Shown here one piece after another: positions 8,309 through 16,918 of a DNA stretch of 64,000 nucleotides (its first letter is position 1; every line of letters starts with the position of its first letter). A model generated the notes under the pieces. It was not told the origin of the DNA. It ran no database searches and saw only the letters and a list, made by a program, of their open reading frames with translations. The stretch is taken from contig NZ_KB893244.1 in NCBI RefSeq assembly GCF_000374025.1, positions 186,001 to 250,000 on the forward strand, written 5' to 3'. The stretch is from Spirosoma panaciterrae DSM 21099 (lineage in GTDB: Bacteria; Bacteroidota; Bacteroidia; Cytophagales; Spirosomataceae). Both the position numbers and the translations under genes were made by a program.

Positions 8309-9460
8309 ATGCATACAACTACCTCCCAATCAGCGGCCGACCCGGCTATTGCCCAGCCAGCACCCGTCAAACGATTACTGTCGCTCGATACCCTGCGTGG
8401 GTTCGATATGTTCTGGATTATGGGCGGTGAGGATGTATTTCACGTACTGGCAAAAACAACGGGCTGGGCCTGGGCGATCGTTATGGCTGAGCAGTTACAT
8501 CACCCCGACTGGAACGGGTTTACAGCCTACGACCTGATCTTCCCATTGTTTTTGTTCATGGCAGGTGTATCGACCCCATTTTCGATTGGCAGTCGTCTGG
8601 AAAAGGGCGCCGACAAATCGGAAGTGGCCCGGAAAATTATCACTCGGGGGCTGGTCTTGGTTTTGTTGGGGGTTATTTATAACAACGGGCTGTTTGTTAA
8701 AGCCTTTCAGGATACACGTTTTCCAAGCGTACTGGGCCGAATTGGGTTGGCGGGTATGTTTGGTCAACTGATTTATCTATACGCCAGTACGCGTTTCCAG
8801 TACATCTGGTTTGCTGGATTGCTGCTAGGGTATTGGGCGTTGATGATGCTCGTGCCTGTACCAGGCTGTGGAGCGGGTATCCTGACCATGGAGTGTAATC
8901 TGGCCAGCTACATCGACCGACAGATCGTGCCGGGGCATCTGTATAAAACGATTCACGATCCAGAAGGCGTCTTTTCAACGATACCGGCCATCGGTAATGC
9001 CCTACTGGGCATTTTTGCGGGTACTTTCCTACGATCGCATGGGCGAACGGGTGTACAGAAAGCCCTTCGTTTGCTGAGTATAGGCGCGGGTTTTGTGGCG
9101 CTGGCGTGGGTTTGGAATTTCGTTTTTCCCATCAATAAAAATCTGTGGACCAGCTCATTCGTTTGCGTTACCGGCGGTTTCAGTCTGATGCTGCTGGCTA
9201 TTTTTTACTGGGTTATCGACGTGAAAGGGCTGAAAGGGTGGACGTTTTTCTTTACCGTTATCGGCATGAATTCCATCCTGATTTATCTGGCGGGTGAGTT
9301 TATCAGTTTCGAGTATGCCGCCCGGTTCTTCTTCGAAGGCTTACTGAAACTGTCATCATCCGACGTGATTCAGAAAGTAGGCATGGCCATCGGTGTAATT
9401 GCTGTCAAATGGGCGTTCCTGTATTTCATGTACAAGAAAAAGACGTTCCTGCGGGTGTAA
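8309..9460 (+). CDS. DUF5009 / HGSNAT-like membrane acyltransferase, copy A
   Basis: A 383-residue polytopic inner-membrane protein. The N-terminal LSLDTLRGFDMFWI signature and the HHPDWNGFTAYDLIFPLFLFMAGVS block are typical of the heparan-alpha-glucosaminide N-acetyltransferase-like family (DUF5009/DUF1624, NagX-like). About ten hydrophobic segments follow. Relatives transfer acetyl from cytoplasmic acetyl-CoA to the amino group of extracytoplasmic glucosamine. A role in amino-sugar uptake or modification fits the GH20, ROK kinase and FucP-type importer nearby but is inferred. It is the last gene of the plus-strand group and converges on the glycoside-hydrolase-like gene at 9588. A second, shorter homologue sits at 12103-13203 on the other strand. 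Confidence 0.88.
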   Translation: MHTTTSQSAADPAIAQPAPVKRLLSLDTLRGFDMFWIMGGEDVFHVLAKTTGWAWAIVMAEQLHHPDWNGFTAYDLIFPLFLFMAGVSTPFSIGSRLEKGADKSEVARKIITRGLVLVLLGVIYNNGLFVKAFQDTRFPSVLGRIGLAGMFGQLIYLYASTRFQYIWFAGLLLGYWALMMLVPVPGCGAGILTMECNLASYIDRQIVPGHLYKTIHDPEGVFSTIPAIGNALLGIFAGTFLRSHGRTGVQKALRLLSIGAGFVALAWVWNFVFPINKNLWTSSFVCVTGGFSLMLLAIFYWVIDVKGLKGWTFFFTVIGMNSILIYLAGEFISFEYAARFFFEGLLKLSSSDVIQKVGMAIGVIAVKWAFLYFMYKKKTFLRV

Positions 9461-9477
9461 GAACCAGTCACGACCCT

Positions 9478-9529
9478 ATGAGATCGAATGCTCATAAAAA
9501 CAGCCGTATCGATAAGCATTCGATCTCAT
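9478..9529. terminator. Bidirectional hairpin between convergent genes
   Basis: A perfect 15-bp inverted repeat (arms 9478-9492 and 9515-9529, ATGAGATCGAATGCT and its complement) with a 22-nt loop lies between two genes that end toward each other. The position argues for a shared terminator. There is no long T-run, so it may be rho-assisted or act as an mRNA 3'-end stabiliser. Confidence 0.6.
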
Positions 9530-9587
9530 CAGGAGAGTAGCCAAAAATGAACCAGTTGTGAGCGCAGGAACGCGTGCGCAAAAGGAT

Positions 9588-12011
9588 TTACTGCCGCAGT
9601 AACCAAAGCTCGGTTACCTGCGAACCTCGTTCGCCTTCTCCACAGGTCCAGATAAAGGTGATCTTACCGTCCGATAAAGCCGCTTTCGGAACATCGAATT
9701 CATAAATTGGCTGCTCACCTGTCTGGATAAAATCATGAATTAAGGAGCCGTCGTCGGTGGTGAGTTTCATCCGCGACCGGAATCGCCCTGTGTAGGCAAT
9801 GCGAAGACGATAGGTAGCTTTGGGGTCTAGTTCCGTATACGCAATTTTCAGGGGTTGATCGTATAAAGTTTTCGCCTGCTTCATCCAGACCCTTGGGGTA
9901 ATCTGCCCTTTGAATCCGGTGGCTTTGATTTCATCGACCCACTCAACCCCTACCAGACCGACGCCAAAACCAGTTCGGGGCGACCGCAGACTACCGGGAT
10001 CGACCTCCCATTGTTCGCCAGGAACAACCCGGTGCCAGCTTTCAGGCGCCCCCAAATGATCGTAAAAGCCACCGGGGCCTGGATCGGTCCGGTGAAGCAT
10101 TTCCCTGATTTTGCTTAGTCGGGCGGTCTCATCACGTACCTTTTCAATTTGTTCCAGTTGCGACAGGAGCCAGGGTGAATCGTTGAGCGGAATGTCGATA
10201 TTGTCCAGGAAATTACCCCGTCCCGACATGGCGCCATGCCGTTCGATGGTCAACTGCGCACCAATACTTTTGAATAATGAATCCCCCAACGCAAAACAAA
10301 TCTGGCGGTAGTGAGGCAAAATGGGTTCTTTCCAGGCTTTCGTCAGGAGGCTTCTGGCCTGTTCAATCGCCACCAGTGAACCTTCCGAACCGATCGTTGC
10401 CAGCCTGTCGCGGGCCTGTTGCTCCAGATTGGTTTCGTACAGAAGTCGATGGCGCGTATACGCATCATAATAGGCTCGAATAAGGCCCATCTGAAACCGG
10501 GCGTTTCGACGTACCGACTGAGAGGCTGAACCTTCCAGGGCCTGCCATTGCATCAACGTCCGCTCTACCGACTCATTGGTTAACAGACTCCCCCGCCAGT
10601 TTTGCTCCAGGGCAACTAATCCCTGGGCTACGGATTCGGTATAGTCTGTCCCAATGAACAGGCGGGCATAGTCGCGGAGGGTTTCAATAAAGGGAGTTTC
10701 GGGATTCCAGTCCTGATCGCTCCAGACGAATTTATTTACATCGTCGTTGGTGCCTTCCGAATAACTGATGCTGCCTGCGCCATATTCGTCGAGGGCATTG
10801 TGGATGGTCTTTTCATCGTGCGGGCGTGGGTTAATGCTTTCGCGGCCGAGCGTCATGGCCCAGGCCAGGTCCCATTGGGGTACGGGGTACTGGCAACTGT
10901 AATTGTGGGTAATATCGGGATAATGGCGAATGGGAATGGACGGATGCAGTCGCTGGCGGATTTCCTGTACGGGTAGTTTGACCCAGGGCCCGAAAACCAC
11001 GCCACCAAACCAGTCGTGTCGTCGATTAACGTGGCTGAAAAACGAGTCGAACCATTGCTGCGTAGGGCGGAAGACCTGTGGTGAAACCCAGATTTTTGCG
11101 TTTGGATGGTACTTATGCAGAACCTGGGCTTCTTTTTCGAGCCAGGCAAAAAGCACATCCGGCTCCAGTTCGCCCGGATCGCCACCGGGTACAAACACCG
11201 CATCGAGTTTGGGGACGGTGGCAAAAGTCACTTCCCGCTCCGCCAATTCTTTTTGGACAGAGTCGGGATGGGTGTAATTCTGGCCCATATTCGGATACCA
11301 CATCCAGACATCCAGCCCGTAGTCGGCACAAATCCGCGATTGCTCCCGAATCATCTGTATGGCCGGAAGTTTCATATGCCGACTGGTGAAATCGTCGTCT
11401 GTACGGGGTGGCATAATCTCGATGCTATTGGCCCCGAACAAGGCAAGTTCACGGATATACTGGTCAAACTGCGCGACCGAAAAAGCGTCATAGGCATTGG
11501 TTTTAGGCCGATACCCTAACTGATGACCCCGGATCGGATAGCGTGGACTCGTGGCTATGGTAACTGCTTCCGGCAAGTCAACCTTTCCCGGACGCATGTT
11601 CAGTTTACGCAGCAATCGCCCTACGCCATAGAGCAGTCCACGGGCATCATGCCCCACAATGAGTATAGCATTCGCTGATTCGACCGTAACCAGTTTAAAC
11701 CCTTCCGGCTGCGTCGCTGGCATATCGCGGACTAGGGTCTGGAAGGGTTTGGAAAGTTTGGTCAGGTCGTTTTCCAGTGCGATCCCAATCAGGGGTTGCG
11801 TCGTAGCGGGGGTTGGGAAGCGGTCGCTTACAGGTAATTGAATCCCTGAACGCTTCTGGATTTCCTGCTGAAGAATCTCAACTGTTCGACGGAGGGTTTT
11901 CTTGTCTGCAACGGTATTGACAATTCGGGCTTTCGACAGATCGATTGAATTGGCCAGACCTGTGGTCAGTGCAAAACAAAAGTAAACGGAGAAAAGGATT
12001 CGTTTCGACAT
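9588..12011 (-). CDS. GH20/GH67-like putative glycoside hydrolase, paralogue A
   Basis: An 807-residue exported protein. An N-terminal alpha/beta domain (about residues 20-145) resembles the domain preceding the barrel in GH20 and GH67 enzymes, ending in the block TTQPEGF/NAILIVGHDARGLLYGVGRLLR. A TIM-barrel region follows, opening with YPIRGHQLGYRPKTNAYDA near residue 160. At about residue 270 the motif FVPGGDPGELEPD lies where GH20 enzymes carry their GGDE catalytic pair, but here it reads GGDPGE. The C-terminal quarter looks like a beta-sandwich carbohydrate-binding module. A paralogue of the same layout is at 22082-24445. Exact family and substrate are unknown; an exo-acting amino-sugar or uronic-acid hydrolase is plausible. 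The DUF5009 copy B gene lies just upstream on the same strand. Confidence 0.75.
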   Translation of the reverse strand: MSKRILFSVYFCFALTTGLANSIDLSKARIVNTVADKKTLRRTVEILQQEIQKRSGIQLPVSDRFPTPATTQPLIGIALENDLTKLSKPFQTLVRDMPATQPEGFKLVTVESANAILIVGHDARGLLYGVGRLLRKLNMRPGKVDLPEAVTIATSPRYPIRGHQLGYRPKTNAYDAFSVAQFDQYIRELALFGANSIEIMPPRTDDDFTSRHMKLPAIQMIREQSRICADYGLDVWMWYPNMGQNYTHPDSVQKELAEREVTFATVPKLDAVFVPGGDPGELEPDVLFAWLEKEAQVLHKYHPNAKIWVSPQVFRPTQQWFDSFFSHVNRRHDWFGGVVFGPWVKLPVQEIRQRLHPSIPIRHYPDITHNYSCQYPVPQWDLAWAMTLGRESINPRPHDEKTIHNALDEYGAGSISYSEGTNDDVNKFVWSDQDWNPETPFIETLRDYARLFIGTDYTESVAQGLVALEQNWRGSLLTNESVERTLMQWQALEGSASQSVRRNARFQMGLIRAYYDAYTRHRLLYETNLEQQARDRLATIGSEGSLVAIEQARSLLTKAWKEPILPHYRQICFALGDSLFKSIGAQLTIERHGAMSGRGNFLDNIDIPLNDSPWLLSQLEQIEKVRDETARLSKIREMLHRTDPGPGGFYDHLGAPESWHRVVPGEQWEVDPGSLRSPRTGFGVGLVGVEWVDEIKATGFKGQITPRVWMKQAKTLYDQPLKIAYTELDPKATYRLRIAYTGRFRSRMKLTTDDGSLIHDFIQTGEQPIYEFDVPKAALSDGKITFIWTCGEGERGSQVTELWLLRQ

Positions 12012-12026
12012 AGGAAGGGCAGATTA

Positions 12027-12107
12027 TGTAGAGACGCAATACCCTGTGTCTCTTTATACGTCAGCAATACCGTCTGGTCAGGAGACGCGATCTATCGCGT
12101 CTCTACA
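12027..12107. repeat. Composite palindromic element (TGTAGAGACGC ends)
   Basis: The outer ends TGTAGAGACGC (12027-12037) and GCGTCTCTACA (12097-12107) are exact inverted copies. Nested inside the right half is a tight hairpin, GAGACGCGAT/ATCGCGTCTC (12082-12091 and 12094-12103), with a 2-nt loop. GCAATACC is also repeated directly within the element. Similar GTAGAGACGCGAT palindromes are known as dispersed repeats in other bacteria, notably cyanobacteria (from memory). The right end supplies the stop codon of the DUF5009 gene, which ends at 12103. Confidence 0.65.
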
Positions 12108-13203
12108 GTTTGATGAAAATCCTGCGCTGGTACAGGACATAGGCTGGAATGAAGTTGACGCCAATGAAAAACAGAGCATACAAAAGACTAGCCAGCTCCG
12201 GTTGAAAACCAAACCCAATCAGTCCGTTAACTATATGTTCGTTCAGCGAATACGGGCCGAATTTCATTCGGTAAAAAACGAGGGCAAACAGGTCGGCTAG
12301 TACATATACTGTAATGGCATTAGCTCCGAAAATGATACCGGGCCGGGTGCCTTTCGTATGCCCTAGTACATCAACCAGAAAATAAACCGCCCCCAGAAGC
12401 AGCGCAGCAAAACCTGACGTCACCAGCACAAACGAACTCGTCCATAGATTTTCGTTGACCGGGAAGGTTAAACCCCAGAAATACCCGGCTGCTGCGGTGA
12501 ACAGGCCCACTGTCATCAGATAGGCCACTTTTTCGGTAGGACTTATTGCCATAAGCATGACCCGGCCAGCCAGCATACCCGTTATAGTGGTCACAATGGA
12601 TGGAAAGGTACTAAGAATACCTTCCGGGTCCCAGGTGCCCTGCCACATGCGTCCCGGAAGGTATTGGCGATCCAGCCAGGCCGCCAGATTCTGGCCCGGC
12701 TCCAACACAACATGGCCGACATCTGGCGTAGGAATAAGCGTCATAGCCAGCCAATAGGCAACCAGCGTGAGTAGGCCAATCCAGACCTGTTGTTTCCAGG
12801 TTGTGTTCAGAAATAACGTTGTGCAAATCAGAAAGACGATGGCAATCCGGTGGAGGGTGCCGGTCCAGCGTACATTCGAAAAATCGAAGTCGGGTAACAG
12901 ATTAAGAAACATGCCCACAGCGAAAATTTTCAGTGAGCGAACAACAATTTTCTGGTAAAGACCTCCTTTCGGGCCCCCGTCTGTCAGGTGCCGGGTATAC
13001 GCCAATGTAATGGAAACCCCCACAATAAAAAGAAACGTAGGTGCAATTAAATCGGTGAACGACAGGCCATTCCATCGGGTGTGCCGCAGGGTGAAATACA
13101 CGAACTCCTCAGAGCCTGGAAAATTGGCGACAATCATGGCCGCAATGGTAAACCCACGTAAAGCATCCAGTGAAAGGAGTCGATTTGGCGGCTGTTTCAT
13201 CAA
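12103..13203 (-). CDS. DUF5009 / HGSNAT-like membrane acyltransferase, copy B
   Basis: A 366-residue polytopic membrane protein homologous to the one at 8309-9460. It begins with RLLSLDALRGFTIAAMIVANFPG and has HTRWNGLSFTDLIAPTFLFIVGVS in place of the matching block in copy A, keeping the histidine and WNG. It is shorter than copy A around the first periplasmic loop. It ends RRIFIKL, where copy A ends KKTFLRV; its stop codon lies inside the right end of the palindromic element at 12027-12107. It is transcribed away from the GH20 gene (80 bp between start codons) and toward the GH20/GH67-like gene, with which it may be co-transcribed. Proposed role: acetyl transfer to amino sugars at the inner membrane (inference from family). 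Confidence 0.88.
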   Translation of the reverse strand: MMKQPPNRLLSLDALRGFTIAAMIVANFPGSEEFVYFTLRHTRWNGLSFTDLIAPTFLFIVGVSITLAYTRHLTDGGPKGGLYQKIVVRSLKIFAVGMFLNLLPDFDFSNVRWTGTLHRIAIVFLICTTLFLNTTWKQQVWIGLLTLVAYWLAMTLIPTPDVGHVVLEPGQNLAAWLDRQYLPGRMWQGTWDPEGILSTFPSIVTTITGMLAGRVMLMAISPTEKVAYLMTVGLFTAAAGYFWGLTFPVNENLWTSSFVLVTSGFAALLLGAVYFLVDVLGHTKGTRPGIIFGANAITVYVLADLFALVFYRMKFGPYSLNEHIVNGLIGFGFQPELASLLYALFFIGVNFIPAYVLYQRRIFIKL

Positions 13204-13283
13204 AATGTTAAAAAGCCCAATTTTTACAATGGTATCTTTAATACGGATTGACGTACTATAAAGGCTACTAAACCGGAAAATTT

Positions 13284-15869
13284 ATGCGAAAGAGTTTCTA
13301 CGCTATCCTCATTTGCCTACTTTTTATAGGCGTAAATAGCTGTCAGCGAGCTAAAACCGATGGTGGGGAATACGGAAAACAACTTGCTGTTTCCTGGGAG
13401 CTTGTCAGTAATTTTACCGACATTAAAGATGGGTTTCTGGCTCGTTTTACCCTGACAAACAATAGTGATGCTGACTTGACGGATGCCAACTGGGCTTTAT
13501 TTTTCAATATGTCGCCCCGGCCGATTCTGCCATCCAGAACCCCGCAGCCAGGAACCGTTCAGCATATCAACGGCGATTGGTATAAGCTGGTGCCCACCAA
13601 AGGATTTAGTCTGAAGCCCGGTGCCTCAACCGAAATTAAGTATGAAGGTACGGAAGCGGTTACCAAAGTGACGGATGTCCCCTTAGGGCTTTACGTGGTT
13701 TTCTATACTAAAGAAGGTAAAGAAGAGTCGATCGTACAGGTAGCCAATTATACCATTAAGCCGTTTGTCCGGAAAGAACAGAGGCTACGGGGGGCAAACG
13801 ATCTGTATCCGCAGGCTGGTCCGGCAACAACCTATCAGAACAATCTGGAGGTTTCTTTGCTCCCGGCCGAGAAACTGCAGCCCATCATTCCATCGCCCGT
13901 CAAGTTAACCACGTCTCCAGGTACATTGGCCTTCAATTCGTCACTGGCGATTTATGCGGATAAAGGGCTGGAAAACGAAGCCCGAATGTTGAGTAAACAA
14001 GTGAAGGCATTAGTTGATAAAGAAGTTGCCGTAAGTAGTCAGACACCAGCCGCTAAAGGCATCTTCCTGAAAATTGGACCCGTTCAGGTGAATGGTATTA
14101 CCAAAGAAGCGTACCAGTTGCGCATCGACGAAAAAGGAATTTCGATAACCGGGAGCGACGCGGCCGGTGTCTTTTACGGAACCCAAAGCTTACTGGCGCT
14201 TATGCCGAATGCGGCTTACCAAAACCCTTCGGCTGATATTCCCTTAACATACACCCAGATCGACGATGCGCCACGGTTTGCGTTCCGGGGTATGCATCTG
14301 GATGTTAGCCGAAATTTTCAGACCAAAGAGACTATCCTTCGAATCCTGGATTTGCTGGCCTTTTACAAAATCAATCAGTTCCTGTTCTACACGACTGAAG
14401 ACGAAGGTTGGCGACTCGAAATAGAGGGTTTGCCCGAACTGACACAGGTGGGTGCCCAGCGAGAGCATACATCAGGGAAAGAAACGCCGGTGCTGCATCC
14501 GGCTTATGGATCGGGCCCTAAAGCATACGACAAGGATAAATATGGAAGTGGCTACTATACCAAAGCCGACTTTGTCGAAATTCTGAAATACGCCCACGAA
14601 CGTCATATCAAGGTAATCCCCGAAGTGAATTTGCCGGGTCATGCCCGGGCAGCCATTAAAGCGATGGAGGCCCGCTACCAGCGATTCATGAAAGAAGGGA
14701 AGGAAAAAGAAGCGAATGAATACCGCTTAGTTGATCCCGACGACAAATCGGTCTATCTGTCGGCACAGGGCTATACCGATAATGTGGTGAGTGTCGGACG
14801 GGAGTCGACCTATCATTTTTACGAAAAGGTGGTAGAGGAGATAACCAAAATGTATAAAGAAGCGGGCTTGCCGATGGATGTGATGCACGCCGGGGGCGAC
14901 GAAGTGCCTGAAGGCGTCTGGACGAAGTCGCCAATGGCGGCTAAACTTCTGCGTGAGAACCCGACCATTAAAGATCCGAAGAACTTACAGGCGTATTTCT
15001 TCCGCAAACTTCGCGAACGACTCGCCAAACGAAAACTGGAAGTGCACGGCTGGGAGGAAGTTGTACTAACCAAATCGGCCAGTGGTAAACTGGAGGTCAA
15101 TCCTGAGTTTGTTGGGAAAGGTGTGGTACCTTATGTATGGAACAACCTGTTCGATTTGGATCTGGGCAATCGGCTGGCCAATGCCGGGTATCCGGTCGTG
15201 CTGTGCAATGTATCGAACTTCTACTTCGACATGTCGTACAACAACGACCCACAGGAGCCCGGCCTGTACTGGGCAGGTTATGTTGATACGAAAGCCAACT
15301 GGGCCTTTGCTCCCTACGATATGTTTAAGACGACCTACAAAACATCTATGGGGAAACCGCTCAATTTTGCCGGGCTTGAACGGATGAAACCGGAAGCCCG
15401 AAAAAATATACGGGGTATAGAATCGCAGCTTTGGAGCGAAACCGTGAAAGGCCGCGATATGGCCGAATACGATATACTGCCTAAATTGCTCGGATTTGCG
15501 GAAAGTGCCTGGGCGCCTGAGCGCATTTGGGAAACCATCGACAACCAGCAGGCCCGTGAACGGTCAATGGCTGCGGGCTGGACGATTTTTGCCAATACAT
15601 TGGCGCAGAAAGAACTCCCGCGACTGGCGCGGTTGAATGGGGGCTACAACTACCGGGTACCGCCACCAGGAGCCTTGATCGAAAAGGGTATGTTGAAAGC
15701 CAATGTCGAATTGCCAGGTCTAACGATTCGGTACGCAACCGATGGGGCTGAACCGACTGCGCAATCGCCAGCGTATACCCGCACAGTGGCCGTAACAGGT
15801 CCGGTAAAACTGAAAAGCTTCGATGCGGCCGGGCGGTCCAGTCGATCCGTGATGGTTAGCAATAAATAG
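13284..15869 (+). CDS. GH20 beta-N-acetylhexosaminidase, lipoprotein
   Basis: An 861-residue enzyme. The N-terminus has a lipoprotein signal (LLFIGVNSC, Cys near residue 19). Domains in order are a chitobiase-type carbohydrate-binding sandwich (about 25-165), the GH20b alpha/beta domain (about 195-320), the GH20 TIM barrel (about 325-770) and a C-terminal chitobiase-like sandwich. The catalytic pair is D539-E540 in HAGGDEVPEG, the standard substrate-assisted Asp-Glu dyad. GH20 enzymes release terminal N-acetylglucosamine or N-acetylgalactosamine. The downstream genes (ROK kinase, PafA, FucP-type importer, XylR-like regulator) would take up and use the released sugar. The gene is divergent from DUF5009 copy B. 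Confidence 0.95.
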   Translation: MRKSFYAILICLLFIGVNSCQRAKTDGGEYGKQLAVSWELVSNFTDIKDGFLARFTLTNNSDADLTDANWALFFNMSPRPILPSRTPQPGTVQHINGDWYKLVPTKGFSLKPGASTEIKYEGTEAVTKVTDVPLGLYVVFYTKEGKEESIVQVANYTIKPFVRKEQRLRGANDLYPQAGPATTYQNNLEVSLLPAEKLQPIIPSPVKLTTSPGTLAFNSSLAIYADKGLENEARMLSKQVKALVDKEVAVSSQTPAAKGIFLKIGPVQVNGITKEAYQLRIDEKGISITGSDAAGVFYGTQSLLALMPNAAYQNPSADIPLTYTQIDDAPRFAFRGMHLDVSRNFQTKETILRILDLLAFYKINQFLFYTTEDEGWRLEIEGLPELTQVGAQREHTSGKETPVLHPAYGSGPKAYDKDKYGSGYYTKADFVEILKYAHERHIKVIPEVNLPGHARAAIKAMEARYQRFMKEGKEKEANEYRLVDPDDKSVYLSAQGYTDNVVSVGRESTYHFYEKVVEEITKMYKEAGLPMDVMHAGGDEVPEGVWTKSPMAAKLLRENPTIKDPKNLQAYFFRKLRERLAKRKLEVHGWEEVVLTKSASGKLEVNPEFVGKGVVPYVWNNLFDLDLGNRLANAGYPVVLCNVSNFYFDMSYNNDPQEPGLYWAGYVDTKANWAFAPYDMFKTTYKTSMGKPLNFAGLERMKPEARKNIRGIESQLWSETVKGRDMAEYDILPKLLGFAESAWAPERIWETIDNQQARERSMAAGWTIFANTLAQKELPRLARLNGGYNYRVPPPGALIEKGMLKANVELPGLTIRYATDGAEPTAQSPAYTRTVAVTGPVKLKSFDAAGRSSRSVMVSNK

Positions 15870-15987
15870 ATGACCCAATAAAAATAGAATGACAACGTAG
15901 TATGATGAAGGGATTTATTCCGGTATTTGTCAGGCTACTATTTTGGCTTCCAGACTAATCTGAACTAACATAAAATTTATATCCACT

Positions 15988-16824
15988 ATGACTATTGGGG
16001 TTGACTTAGGAGGGACGAACATACGGGCAGGGTTAGTTGATGACGGGATTATTATCCGGCAGCATAGCAAAGCCCTACAGCAAAAAGAGTCTCTTTCGGC
16101 TACACTATCCCAACTGATTGAACTCATCCGTCCACTGGTTAGTCCAGCCGTTACCAGCATTGGCATCGGGGTTCCATCTGTGGTTGATATCGAACAGGGC
16201 ATCGTGTACGATGTAGCCAATATCCCATCGTGGAAAGAAGTAGCCCTGCGGGATATTCTCGAAAAAGAGTTCGATATGCCCGTATTTGTCAATAACGATG
16301 TGAACTGTTTTATTTTGGGCGAGCATCAGTTTGGACTGGCCCAGGGGTACCGATCGGCAGTGGGGATGGCTATCGGGACAGGGCTTGGTTCGGGGGTTAT
16401 TATTGACAACCAGCTTTATACGGGTAGCAACTGTGGGGCGGGTGAGATTGGCTTGCTGCCTTATCTGGATAAGAATATCGAGTCGTATGCGGCTGGTGAC
16501 TTTTTCGAATCCATTCACGGTACCACGGCTTTAGAGGCCAATCAGGCCGCCCTGTTAGGTGGTCAAACGGCGCTTAAACTCTGGGATGATTTTGGTACGC
16601 ATTTCGGCAATGCCGTAAAAGTGATCCTCTATACCTTCGATCCTGAAGTTATTGTCCTGGGCGGCTCTATTGCCAAAGCGTACCCTTTTTTCAAAACGAC
16701 AATGTTGGCCAGCATGGCCAATTTCGCCTATCCGGTCACACTTCGGCGGCTCAAGCTGTTTCAGTCGCAAAACGAAAATATTGCCCTCCTGGGAGCCGCT
16801 GCGCTGGTTCGGCAGTTGGTCTAA
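15988..16824 (+). CDS. ROK-family sugar kinase without the zinc motif
   Basis: A 278-residue cytoplasmic ROK protein. The N-terminal phosphate-binding block IGVDLGGTNIRAGLV and the catalytic-aspartate region VFVNNDVNCFILGEH are intact, so phosphotransfer is plausible. The usual ROK zinc-binding cluster (CxCGxxGCxE) is replaced by NCGAGEIGLLPYLD: the GAGE part remains but the cysteine set is gone apart from one. This is seen in some Bacteroidota glucokinase/N-acetylglucosamine-kinase-like proteins. There is no helix-turn-helix, so it is a kinase and not a NagC-type repressor. Its place between the hexosaminidase and a sugar importer suggests an amino-sugar or hexose kinase. Confidence 0.88.
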   Translation: MTIGVDLGGTNIRAGLVDDGIIIRQHSKALQQKESLSATLSQLIELIRPLVSPAVTSIGIGVPSVVDIEQGIVYDVANIPSWKEVALRDILEKEFDMPVFVNNDVNCFILGEHQFGLAQGYRSAVGMAIGTGLGSGVIIDNQLYTGSNCGAGEIGLLPYLDKNIESYAAGDFFESIHGTTALEANQAALLGGQTALKLWDDFGTHFGNAVKVILYTFDPEVIVLGGSIAKAYPFFKTTMLASMANFAYPVTLRRLKLFQSQNENIALLGAAALVRQLV

Positions 16825-16918
16825 TCCGCCCAGCGAATAAAATAGGGTAATATCGTGTCGTTCCATGGAGGAGGTACACAACAGGCAACTTATCAGGTCA
16901 ATTGGTAGCAAAGCGGTT

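Noticed and set aside
12046..12300. Plus-strand ORF opposite DUF5009 copy B
   Set aside because: It overlaps the palindrome and the antisense of a strong membrane-protein gene.
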